Shown here one piece after another: positions 19,410-26,719 of a stretch of DNA of 64,000 nucleotides. Numbering within the stretch: the stretch's first letter is position 1; the number at the start of each line of letters is the position of its first letter. Made by a program: the position numbers and the translations under genes. Source of the DNA: JACZYA01 sp965247455. GTDB taxonomy: Bacteria; Acidobacteriota; Terriglobia; Acidiferrales; 2-02-FULL-67-57. Under the pieces are notes generated by a model, which saw only the letters and a program-made list of their open reading frames with translations, was not told the origin of the DNA and did not search any database. The stretch lies in contig CBDFHE010000017.1 of NCBI GenBank assembly GCA_965247455.1, positions 496,001 through 560,000 of the forward strand. The letters are read 5' to 3'.

Positions 19410-19841
19410 ATGCGAGCATTCAAAGTTTCTATGCGGCGGTTCTTATTGCGGCTGGAGCACGGTGAAGAAGCGATGGAGAAGCTGCGCGACTTCGCTGACG
19501 AGCAGCGGGTCGGTGCCGGGGTGGTGCGTGGGCTGGGTGCGGCGGAGTCGGCCGAGCTGGCTTTCTACAATCTACCGAAAAAACGCTACGAAACCTTTTC
19601 CGTTGAAGAACAGACAGAGGTGGTCGGCCTGCTGGGGAATCTGGCTCGCGGGGAAGACGGGGAGCCGATTGCCCACGTGCATGTCACGCTTAGCCGCCGC
19701 GACGGGTCAACGATTGGAGGGCATGTGATGCGTCTGATAGTGGGGGCAACACTAGAGATCGACTTAGAAGTGTTTTCCGGCACGTTGCGGCGCAAGCTCG
19801 ACCCTGAAATCAAGCTCCCGTTGCAGCATGCTTACGAATAG
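19410..19841 (+). CDS. PPC/DUF296 domain protein
   Basis: A 143-residue single-domain protein with the PPC (plant and prokaryote conserved) fold: RFLLRLEHGEEAMEKLRDFA, then GLGAAESAELAFYN, then IAHVHVTLSRRDGSTIGGHV, whose histidines form the family's metal-binding or trimer-interface region. Bacterial members are often annotated as DNA-binding by homology with plant AT-hook proteins, but their biochemical role is unsettled. It ends the co-directional catabolic run, 148 bases after purU. Confidence 0.85.
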   Translation: MRAFKVSMRRFLLRLEHGEEAMEKLRDFADEQRVGAGVVRGLGAAESAELAFYNLPKKRYETFSVEEQTEVVGLLGNLARGEDGEPIAHVHVTLSRRDGSTIGGHVMRLIVGATLEIDLEVFSGTLRRKLDPEIKLPLQHAYE

Positions 19842-20232
19842 CCGCAGACGATCCCACTGCAACTCTCGCTTAGGAACTGGGCTTCCGACCGCTTGCCCGA
19901 TCGATCGCGCTACACTCTAGGAAACGAGCGCGGTGGTCGTTGGAGGCGGCGCATCGCGAGGATTCCCAATGTGCGGCCGAGGGCCATGACTTGAGTTAGC
20001 AGAAGGGGGTCCTACCGCTTTGAAGCGGAGGAGGTCTGCAGTTCGAGCCTGCACGGCTTACCATCTGAACTGCCTGGCCTGTCTCAGGTTGTGGCTATCG
20101 GCCATACCCTGCCTCAAGTAGCCGGTTACGCAATGGAGCAGAAAACGTAACAATTACCTAATCTGTTTATCAGTTTTTACTGGTTCCTGTTGACACAGGA
20201 ATGGCATAGCGACTTTTTTCCCGAAGCGAGTG
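19842..20232. other. Gene-free stretch with a tRNA-like 3' fragment
   Basis: No coding sequence is recognised. At 20036-20063 there is a good tRNA T-arm (TGCAG, loop TTCGAGC, CTGCA) followed by a 7-base segment and CCA, as in a tRNA 3' end. Just upstream, 20010-20032 folds into a bulged hairpin (TCCT-A-CCGCT, loop TTGA, AGCGG-AGGA). No matching 5' acceptor strand or normal D-arm is visible, so a functional tRNA is not supported. It may be a tRNA remnant left by an old integration. Confidence 0.25.
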
Positions 20233-20397
20233 CTACAACAACATCCTCTCGGCTTCAGGGTAGTCAGCTTGCTGATAGGCCCTTAGGATGGCGCCTATGG
20301 ACTCTGCCCAGTTTGTCTGTTGGGCGGATAGGGTTTCCTCCACGGACAGGACAAGGCAAGTAAACGCCCATCCCGCCGCCAGTAACCAGCGTGCCAT
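20233..20397 (-). pseudogene. Truncated N-terminus of an exported TPR protein
   Basis: From an ATG at 20397 the minus strand encodes a signal peptide (MARWLLAAGWAFTCLVLSV) and then ILRAYQQADYPEAERMLL, the beginning of a TPR, before a stop at 20233. The layout mirrors the start of the intact TPR protein at 22615-24153 (signal peptide, then QGDYPEAQKIF). It looks like the surviving 5' end of a paralogue whose repeat region has been lost. The frame stays open upstream to 20769, but those residues resemble nothing. Confidence 0.45.
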
Positions 20398-20828
20398 TAC
20401 AAGCATCGTTCCGAGAGCTTTTTCCGGTGGAAAAAACCCCCTCGCCGTCAACGTGCCTTCCATCCCCGCTCTTGCGTTTCCCAAGGGGCTGAGGCTTTCG
20501 GGGGGACCACTGCAAATATTTTCCCGTCTTATGAATCGCGAAGGAAAATGCCGGTCGTTGTTTCCTGTGTCCTCCGGCCAGGACCCTCTTTTTTCTAGAA
20601 TTTGGCGGCTTCCATTCCCTTGGGTTGCCATTTGCCATCCTCGCCTTTCTCTATTACCATGACATAAACAGTCGTCGCCCATACTTCGGGCAAAGGGAAC
20701 GATATTCACAGCACTCTGACGCACTTCTGAACTGATGTGCAACCAAAAGGATACAGCAACCACCAGCAAGAATCTTCAGGCTAGGCAGGCTGACCAAGTG
20801 TCCTGCCGGCAAGCGGAACAGTAAAGTG
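20398..20828. other. 431-base gap without a recognised gene
   Basis: Open frames here on both strands have unlikely composition and no recognisable domains. It separates the TPR remnant from the FG-GAP protein and presumably holds promoters for both, but no convincing -35/-10 pair was seen. Confidence 0.4.
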
Positions 20829-22577
20829 ATGGAACGGAAGGGTTGCTATCGAAAGCGCAAGGCTCGCTCGCCCTTGGCTTTATTGTTTTTGGTCCCCACT
20901 ATGGTTCTACTCTCGGAGAATCTTTCTATTCAGCCACGCATGCCCATACGTCTGGTTGACGTGGCCGAGCAAGTGGGTGTGACCCTCCTGAACGTTTGCG
21001 GTGGGCCTCGAAAGAAAAACCTCCTGGACGTTGCCGGTAACGGGGCGGCGTTCTTTGATTACGACAACGATAGAGACATGGATCTGCTAGTCGTCAACGG
21101 CTCAACATTCAAAAACTTTAGGCAAGGCGGCGATCCGATGGTGGCCCTCTACCGGAATGACAGGGGGGAGAAGTTTTCGGATGTCACTGGCCGGAGCGGG
21201 CTGACCAAAAAAGGCTGGGGCATGGGCGTTTGCGTGGCTGACTATGACAACGACGGTCTCCGGGACGTTTACATTACTGCGTATGGCCCGAACGTACTTT
21301 TTCGCAATAATGGGGACGGCACGTTTACCGACATTACTGAGCAAGCCGGTGTGGGCGATAGTCGTTGGAGCACCAATTGTGCTTTTGGGGATTATGATCG
21401 TGATGGGTATGTTGATCTTTACGTAGCAAACTACGTCCTGTTGGGCGAGAAAACCACCCCCACACGCGGAGCCACTACATTTTGTCAGTACATGGGCATG
21501 GACGTGTTGTGCGGACCGCGGGGCCTGCCTGGTGAGTCCGATGTGTTGTATGGCAACAACGGCGATGGGACATTCACGGATGTGACTCAGTCTGCCGGCA
21601 TCCACGATCCTGGCTATTATGGTTTCGGAGTAGTTTTCACCGATGTGGACAACGACGGCTGGCCCGACATCTATGTCGCCAATGATTCTACACCGAACTT
21701 CCTTTTTCGGAACAATCGGGAGGGGACGTTCTCGGAAGTGGCTCTAGAAGCCGGCGTGGCTTTCAGCGAAGAAGGACGGGCCCAGTCGGGTATGGGCGTG
21801 GATGTTGGGGATTACAACAATGACGGCCATCTTGACATCTTCGTCACAAATTTTTCCCACGACTCCAACACTCTCTACCGGAACAACGCAGATGAAACCT
21901 TCAGCGTGGTGACCTTCCCGGCGGGACTGGGCGAATCCTCCCTGCCTTATCTTGCCTGGGGAACGGGCTTGGTGGACCTAGACAACGATGGCCTTCTTGA
22001 CATTTTCATCGCCAATGGCCACATTTACCCCGAAATTGATCAATCTGCGCTGGGCTCTACATTTCTTGAACCTAACCAACTCTATCAAAACCAAGGAAAC
22101 GGACGCTTCCAGGAGGTGACCGAGCAGATGGGGAAGAGTCTCCTTGCGAGGAAGTCAAGCCGGGGAGCCGCCTTTGGCGACTACGACAACGATGGCGACT
22201 TGGATATCGTGGTCATCAACCTTGACGAGCGTCCCACCCTGTTCCGTAATGAGGGGGGAAACAGAAACCATTGGCTTACACTGCGGTTGGTGGGGACGAA
22301 GAGCAATAGAGACGCCATCGGGGCGCGGATCGCAGTAGAAGTCGGCGATCGGAGACAGTTCGCCGAAGTGCGAAGTGGAGGAAGTTATCTGTCGCACAAT
22401 GACTCGCGCGTTCACTTCGGATTGGGTCAGCAAACCCAAGTCAGGCGCCTGGAAGTACGTTGGCCCAGTGGTTTGGTGGAAACCTTTGAGAACCTCCAGG
22501 GTGACCAGTTTTTCCAAGTCACGGAAGGCCAGGGTGTGGTGCTGCTCAAAGCCCCTCGGAGAAGGGAGAAGCAGTAG
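20829..22577 (+). CDS. Exported CRTAC1-like FG-GAP/VCBS repeat protein with ASPIC/UnbV C-terminus
   Basis: About 582 residues. A basic N-terminus and hydrophobic helix (RSPLALLFLVPTMVLL) act as signal or anchor. Then come at least seven FG-GAP/VCBS blades with Ca-binding loops of the form DYDNDRDMDLLVVN, DYDRDGYVDLYVAN and DYNNDGHLDIFVTN, interleaved with LYRNNGDGTFTDVT segments. The last ~100 residues are an ASPIC/UnbV domain (RDAIGARIAVEVGDRRQF, RSGGSYLSHND, LEVRWPSGLVE). The whole should form an extracellular beta-propeller. The family is abundant in Acidobacteria; the function is unknown. An in-frame GTG precedes the ATG used here. Confidence 0.9.
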   Translation: MERKGCYRKRKARSPLALLFLVPTMVLLSENLSIQPRMPIRLVDVAEQVGVTLLNVCGGPRKKNLLDVAGNGAAFFDYDNDRDMDLLVVNGSTFKNFRQGGDPMVALYRNDRGEKFSDVTGRSGLTKKGWGMGVCVADYDNDGLRDVYITAYGPNVLFRNNGDGTFTDITEQAGVGDSRWSTNCAFGDYDRDGYVDLYVANYVLLGEKTTPTRGATTFCQYMGMDVLCGPRGLPGESDVLYGNNGDGTFTDVTQSAGIHDPGYYGFGVVFTDVDNDGWPDIYVANDSTPNFLFRNNREGTFSEVALEAGVAFSEEGRAQSGMGVDVGDYNNDGHLDIFVTNFSHDSNTLYRNNADETFSVVTFPAGLGESSLPYLAWGTGLVDLDNDGLLDIFIANGHIYPEIDQSALGSTFLEPNQLYQNQGNGRFQEVTEQMGKSLLARKSSRGAAFGDYDNDGDLDIVVINLDERPTLFRNEGGNRNHWLTLRLVGTKSNRDAIGARIAVEVGDRRQFAEVRSGGSYLSHNDSRVHFGLGQQTQVRRLEVRWPSGLVETFENLQGDQFFQVTEGQGVVLLKAPRRREKQ

Positions 22578-22614
22578 AGCCTGTAGAGAGTTCATGCGGT
22601 GAAGACTCGAAACA

Positions 22615-24153
22615 CTACTTCGGCGGGTTTTCTTGCTCGTACTTGTCGCGAATCGCCTTGGCGCGGGCCTCTAGTCTAGTGGCATCGACGGCTCGGTTCG
22701 TCTCCCGCAGTAGCGCCGCGTACTTCTCGAGAATCTTGGCTACGTTGGGGTGCTCGACCCCGAGGGTTTTCTCCACAATCGCCAGCGCGCGCTGGTAGAG
22801 CGGCTCGGCCTGGGCATACTGGCCCTGGGCACGGTAGAGTTCCGCTAGGTTGTTGAGATTAGTGGCCACGTTGGGGTGCTCCGGCCCCAGCGTTTTCTCC
22901 CAGATTGCCAGCTCCTGCTCGAAGAGCGGCACCGCCTGGGCGTACCAGCCTTGGGCACGGTAGAGTTCCGCTAGATTGTTGAGGCTCTGGGCCAGGCTGG
23001 GGTGGTCGGGCCCCAGAGCTTTCTCCCAGATCGCCAGCGCCCGCCGGTAGAGCGGCTCGGCCTGGGCGTACCGGCCCTGGGCGCGGTAGAGCGCCGCCAG
23101 GTTATTGAGACTCCGGGCCATGTCAGGGTGCTCGGACCCAAAGGATTTCTCTACAATCGCCAGCGCCCGCTGGTAAAGTTGCTCGGCCTGGGTGAAGCGG
23201 CCCTGGGCGCGGTAGAGTAGCGCCAAGTTGTTGAGGCCGATGGTCGCGCTGGGGTGCTCCGGTCCCAGGGCTTTCTCCACAATTGCCAGCGCGCGCTGGT
23301 AGAGGGGCTCGGCCTGGGCATACTGGCCCTGGGCTTGATACAGCAACGCCAGGTTGTTGAGGCTAGTAGCAAGGCTGGGGTGCTCCAGTCCCAGGGCTTT
23401 CTCCACAATCGCCAGCGCCTGCTGGTAGAGGGGCTCGGCCTGGGCATACTGGCCCTGGGCGTCGTAGAGTCCCGCTAGGTTGTTGAGGCTGGTGGCCACG
23501 TCGGGGTGGTCGGGCCCCAGGGCTTTCTCCACAATCGCCAGCGCCTGCTGGTAGAGGGGCTCGGCCTGGGCATACTGGCCCTGGGCGTCGTAGAGCGCCG
23601 CCAGGTTGTTGAGGCTGGTAGCAAGGTCGGGGTGGTCGGGCCCCAGAGCTTTCTCCACGATCGCCAGCGCCCGCCGGTAGAGCGGCTCGGCCTGGGCATA
23701 GTGGCCCTGGGCTTGATACAGCAACGCCAAGTTGTTGAGGCTGGTGGCCAAGTTCGGGTGCTCCGGTCCCAGGGCCTTCTTCGCAATCGCCAGTGCCTGC
23801 CGGAAGAGCGGCTCGGCCTGGGCATACTGGCCCTGGGCTTGATACAGCAACGCCAAGTTGTTGAGGCTGGTAGCAACGGCATGATGCTCCGGGCCAAGAA
23901 TCTGGATGTCGTTGAGTACGGTCAACCAAGCAAGGCTGACGGACACTTGGGGATCATCAGGCCCCAACTTGGTGGCCTCCTTCAGAGCGGCTGAGAATAT
24001 CTTCTGAGCTTCGGGGTAGTCGCCCTGCTCGTATGCCTTCCGGCCAGCCTCTATGTAGTTTTCCCGCTCCGTTTCCTGTGCGGATGCGAGGGCGAGACAG
24101 AAGGTCAGATACAATACTCCCCTTAACACCCAGTGTTTCTTGCTCTGCCTCAT
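22615..24153 (-). CDS. Exported TPR protein with kinesin-light-chain-type repeats
   Basis: 512 residues. A signal peptide (VLRGVLYLTFCLALASAQ) is followed by a lone TPR and then ten or so near-identical 42-residue repeats of the form YAQAEPLYQQALAIVEKALGPDHP followed by ATSLNNLA.LY.AQG. These are TPR_12/kinesin-light-chain repeats that stack into a protein-binding superhelix. Repeats are nearly identical at DNA level (126-bp period), so the copy number is likely unstable. A promoter with consensus spacing lies 55-83 bases upstream. It converges on the FG-GAP gene. The function is unknown; a scaffold for periplasmic complexes is plausible. Confidence 0.9.
   Translation of the reverse strand: MRQSKKHWVLRGVLYLTFCLALASAQETERENYIEAGRKAYEQGDYPEAQKIFSAALKEATKLGPDDPQVSVSLAWLTVLNDIQILGPEHHAVATSLNNLALLYQAQGQYAQAEPLFRQALAIAKKALGPEHPNLATSLNNLALLYQAQGHYAQAEPLYRRALAIVEKALGPDHPDLATSLNNLAALYDAQGQYAQAEPLYQQALAIVEKALGPDHPDVATSLNNLAGLYDAQGQYAQAEPLYQQALAIVEKALGLEHPSLATSLNNLALLYQAQGQYAQAEPLYQRALAIVEKALGPEHPSATIGLNNLALLYRAQGRFTQAEQLYQRALAIVEKSFGSEHPDMARSLNNLAALYRAQGRYAQAEPLYRRALAIWEKALGPDHPSLAQSLNNLAELYRAQGWYAQAVPLFEQELAIWEKTLGPEHPNVATNLNNLAELYRAQGQYAQAEPLYQRALAIVEKTLGVEHPNVAKILEKYAALLRETNRAVDATRLEARAKAIRDKYEQENPPK
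22830..23880 (-). repeat. Tandem 126-bp repeats coding for 42-residue TPR units
   Basis: Recurring blocks such as CTCGGCCTGGGCATACTGGC and AGGTTGTTGAGGCTGGT reappear every 126 bases across this span. Some adjacent units, for example around 23400-23640, differ at only a few bases. This pattern points to recent unequal recombination within the gene. Confidence 0.85.
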
Positions 24154-24207
24154 TTCAGTCTCTTTTTCTTGCTCTCTTGATAAGGGAGCACCCCCGCATT
24201 GTTCGCC

Positions 24208-24236
24208 ATCTTAGGCCCCGCCCGCAGGCAAGTCAA
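24208..24236 (-). promoter_or_regulatory. Sigma-70-like promoter of the TPR gene (repeat family A copy 1)
   Basis: On the minus strand TTGACT (24236-24231) and TAAGAT (24213-24208) are separated by exactly 17 bases, placing a start of transcription about 45 bases before the TPR gene. The same block with the same spacing occurs at 34751-34779 before a kinase fragment, and related copies occur elsewhere in the window. Confidence 0.6.
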
Positions 24237-24260
24237 CGCGGGCAGGTGTTAAGGACCGCG

Positions 24261-24300
24261 ATTGGTGGCAGTTGGCGGTAGTTGGCGGGAATTGGCGGTA
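24261..24300 (+). repeat. Four tandem 10-bp units, consensus RTTGGCGGNA
   Basis: Four consecutive 10-mers read ATTGGTGGCA, GTTGGCGGTA, GTTGGCGGGA and ATTGGCGGTA. They lie 24 bases upstream of the -35 box of the TPR-gene promoter, so they could be binding sites on one face of the helix or simple slippage. Confidence 0.7.
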
Positions 24301-24419
24301 GTTTTTATTTTTGTTAGGGTTACAGGGGGATTAAGGGAATTGGGAGGGACGCGCTCTGTGTCCGAGAAGGTGGGAACCTAGAACGGGCGGTTGTTATTTT
24401 TCAACAAGTTGCGGCGAGA

Positions 24420-24479
24420 CCCTACAACATCAACCCTACAACCTGACCCTACAACCCTACAACCCTACAACCTTACAAC
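24420..24479 (+). repeat. Direct repeats of CCCTACAAC, partly in 8-bp tandem
   Basis: The 9-mer CCCTACAAC occurs at 24420, 24434, 24447, 24455 and 24463, with the variant CCTTACAAC at 24471. The last four copies are in perfect 8-bp register. The stretch lies in the 417-base gap between the TPR gene and the small membrane gene. No protein-coding potential was seen in the gap. Confidence 0.75.
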
Positions 24480-24570
24480 TATAGAACAGATGGCGGGCGA
24501 CATCTTCCCTATGGCAGGTACGGCTTGAAGAGAGTATCCTTGCGTCAACCAGGCACGAAGGGGGAAATAC

Positions 24571-24837
24571 ATGACAGCGACTAGAGCAGCAAAAATCGGA
24601 CTGGGGACCGTTTTCTTCTTAGCTCTTGTACTGTGGATTTTCGACCTTACCGGCCCGTCCTCGCCCCCTTCTAGTTCGTCGCTCAGCGCCCAGCAAACAA
24701 TTACATCAGGTTCTGCAAGATCTCCAGTCGTATCAGGGAAGGCTTCACCCTCAACCAGCGTCATTTATGCGGTGGTAAAAGAGGAAGTCTACGACGCACC
24801 GATCAAGACCCAGATTGAGCAGCACATCATAGTTTAA
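24571..24837 (+). CDS. Small single-pass membrane protein, interrupted or ended at an IS1595 insertion
   Basis: 88 residues: a membrane helix at 8-25 (IGLGTVFFLALVLWIF), a Ser/Pro-rich linker and a short conserved-looking end, EEVYDAPIKTQIEQHII. Its TAA stop lies inside the 8-bp target duplication of the adjacent IS element, so the insertion point is exactly at the end of this frame. After removing the element in silico, a shifted frame across the junction would read on as SLTRDQLREIMVEG, which could be a lost continuation. Whether the gene was already broken before the insertion is unknown. No function is assigned. Confidence 0.6.
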   Translation: MTATRAAKIGLGTVFFLALVLWIFDLTGPSSPPSSSSLSAQQTITSGSARSPVVSGKASPSTSVIYAVVKEEVYDAPIKTQIEQHIIV

Positions 24838-24861
24838 CGGAATTTCCTAGTTTAAGGTCTT
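24838..24861 (+). repeat. Left terminal inverted repeat of the IS1595-type element
   Basis: 24 bases with a perfect inverted copy at 27914-27937. The repeat itself contains TAGTTTAA, the same 8-mer as the target duplication outside it. Confidence 0.9.
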
Positions 24862-24888
24862 GACAACCAGCCCGTCCTATGGTAGGAT
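24860..24888 (+). promoter_or_regulatory. Promoter of the IS1595 transposase operon
   Basis: TTGACA at 24860-24865 and TAGGAT at 24883-24888 are 17 bases apart, about 45 bases before the transposase ATG. The -35 box begins at the inner edge of the terminal repeat, so transcription is tied to the element end. Confidence 0.6.
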
Positions 24889-24932
24889 CGTTCTGTGCTT
24901 GAATCGATTCCACCTGGAAATGGCTGGTTGCC

Positions 24933-25817
24933 ATGAACATTATACAGGTCTTCGAGCGGTTCCCAACACAAAGAGACTGCATCGTACATCTTGAGCTGGC
25001 GCGGTGGTCGGGGAAGCCTCGCTGCCCCTACTGCAAGTCAAATAGGACCGCTCGGCTTCAACACCGCCATCGCTGCTATGAATGCAAGACGGCGTTCAGC
25101 GTCACCGTAGGCACGATTTTTCATCACACCCACCTGCCACTCCAGAAGTGGTTCCTTGCGGTCATGCTGATGCTGAATGCTAGGAAGGGGCTATCGGCAC
25201 TACAACTGTCCCGCGATTTGAAGGTTAACAAGAACACCGCCTGGCGGATAGCTATGCAGATTCGCAAAGCGATGACTCAGGCCGGACAGCGCAACCTTCT
25301 CACAGGAATTATCGAGATGGACGAGACCTACATCGGCGGAAAACCGCGCAGGGGGAACAAGCGTGATGATGACGATCCTAACCCACGCGGGAGAGGAACA
25401 AGGAAGGCGCCTGTCATCGGAGCAGTAGAGCGCGGGGGCCGGGTTACGGCCAAGACGGTATCCAAGGGCAAGATGAAGGGGAAGCACATGCGCGCCTTCG
25501 TGCGTGAAAGAATCGACACCAACCGGGCTGGGCTAATCACGGACGAATACAAGGGCTACCTCGGCATGTCCAAAGTCGTGCCGCACTCTGTCATCAAGCA
25601 CCAGAACTGGTACGTGGATGGCGACCTTCACACCAACACAATTGAGGGCTTCTGGGCGCTCCTGAAGCGCGGCATGTTCGGCCAGTTCCACAGCGTCAGT
25701 CGGAAGCGGCTGCAGCGTTACGTGGATGAATTCTGCTACCGCTACAATCTGCGCCACGTTGATCCATGCGCGGCGTTCGACTTCACCATCAATCGCGGGC
25801 TAGGAGTGAACGCATGA
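24933..25817 (+). CDS. IS1595 family transposase
   Basis: 294 residues. The N-terminal zinc ribbon (CPYC at about 31-34 and CYEC at about 48-51) and the LQKWFLAVMLMLNARKGLS segment are typical of the ISXO2-like/IS1595 group. The catalytic domain shows MDETYIGGKPRRG (first Asp), ITDEYKGYLGM (second Asp) and HTNTIEGFWALLKRGMFG, where this family keeps Asn and a following Glu. It should cut and join the 24-bp terminal repeats. Its stop overlaps the next gene by 4 bases (ATGA). Confidence 0.95.
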   Translation: MNIIQVFERFPTQRDCIVHLELARWSGKPRCPYCKSNRTARLQHRHRCYECKTAFSVTVGTIFHHTHLPLQKWFLAVMLMLNARKGLSALQLSRDLKVNKNTAWRIAMQIRKAMTQAGQRNLLTGIIEMDETYIGGKPRRGNKRDDDDPNPRGRGTRKAPVIGAVERGGRVTAKTVSKGKMKGKHMRAFVRERIDTNRAGLITDEYKGYLGMSKVVPHSVIKHQNWYVDGDLHTNTIEGFWALLKRGMFGQFHSVSRKRLQRYVDEFCYRYNLRHVDPCAAFDFTINRGLGVNA

Positions 25818-26719
25818 AAAAACGACCCTTGAAAGTTATCGCCGGAGCCCCGGACCGGCCCCTCGTAATCGGGAACATTGAGATTGAATGCTACGTGCTT
25901 GAAGACGAGACGCGAGTGCTCAGTCGAGGAGGATTCCAAGGTGCTCTCGGTCGCCATCGAACATCCAGGAGACACCAACCTCCCGACGGCGTCAACCTCC
26001 CCGTTTTTTTGGCTGCCGGAAACATTAACGCATTTATTTCCAGTGAGTTAGCGACGGCGTCAACTCCAGTAAAGTTCAAGGCTCCAGCGCGCGGCCCCGT
26101 TGCCTATGGATACCGTGCGGAATTACTTCCACAAGTCTGCGAGGTCTACCTGAAGGCGCAGGATGCTGGCGCTCTGCTGCATTCGCAACGGCACATAGCG
26201 AAGCGCGCAGAACTTTTGATTCGCGGTCTTGCCACGGTCGGAATCATAGCCCTCGTCGACGAGGTGACAGGCTATCAACAGATTAGGGACCGCCTGGACC
26301 TTCACAAGATTCTCGACAGGTTTTTGTTGAAGGAGCATGCAAGGTGGGCCAAGCAATTTCCTGACGACTTCTATAAGGAAATCTTCCGAATAAAGGGGTG
26401 GCAATGGCAGGGCATGAAGGTCAACCGGCCCCAGGTGGTCGGGCGATATACGAACGATCTTATTTGGGATCGGATTGCGCCTGGCGTGAGAGAGGAACTT
26501 GAGAAACGGAACCCGAAAAACGAATTGGGAGAAAGGTCGGCGCGTCATCACCAATGGCTCACGCACGATATCGGCCACCCAGCGCTCCAAAAACAACTGA
26601 TCGGTGTCATCGCTCTCATGAAGTCTGTAAGGACGGAGCACGGTTGGACAGAATGCCTCCGACGAATACAACGTGTCTTCCCGAAAATAGGCGAGACCGC
26701 CCCGCTGGAGTTTGATTGA
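25814..26719 (+). CDS. P63C domain-containing protein (IS passenger)
   Basis: 301 residues from the ATG that overlaps the transposase stop. The second half carries the P63C domain signature: RGLATVGIIALVDEVTGYQ, FPDDFYKEIFRIKGW, VVGRYTNDLIWDRIAPGV and HQWLTHDIGHPALQKQL. P63C proteins occur on phages and islands and have no established function. The N-terminus (residues 1-60) is basic and resembles nothing. Tight coupling to the transposase upstream and the methyltransferase immediately downstream suggests it serves the element, perhaps in protecting or copying its DNA. That is inference. Confidence 0.85.
   Translation: MKKRPLKVIAGAPDRPLVIGNIEIECYVLEDETRVLSRGGFQGALGRHRTSRRHQPPDGVNLPVFLAAGNINAFISSELATASTPVKFKAPARGPVAYGYRAELLPQVCEVYLKAQDAGALLHSQRHIAKRAELLIRGLATVGIIALVDEVTGYQQIRDRLDLHKILDRFLLKEHARWAKQFPDDFYKEIFRIKGWQWQGMKVNRPQVVGRYTNDLIWDRIAPGVREELEKRNPKNELGERSARHHQWLTHDIGHPALQKQLIGVIALMKSVRTEHGWTECLRRIQRVFPKIGETAPLEFD

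Noticed and set aside
19965..20063. Possible selenocysteine or other functional tRNA
   Set aside because: Only the T-arm and CCA fit; the anticodon arm has a 4-base loop when fully paired and no 5' acceptor strand matches.
22830..23880. Regular ~126-bp repeats resembling a CRISPR or satellite array
   Set aside because: Repeats are in frame and encode TPR units; there are no spacers or cas genes.
24420..24479. Short CCCTACAAC repeats as a CRISPR-like or origin iteron array
   Set aside because: Units are only 8-9 bp and abutting, and no replication or cas gene is nearby; kept only as a tandem repeat.
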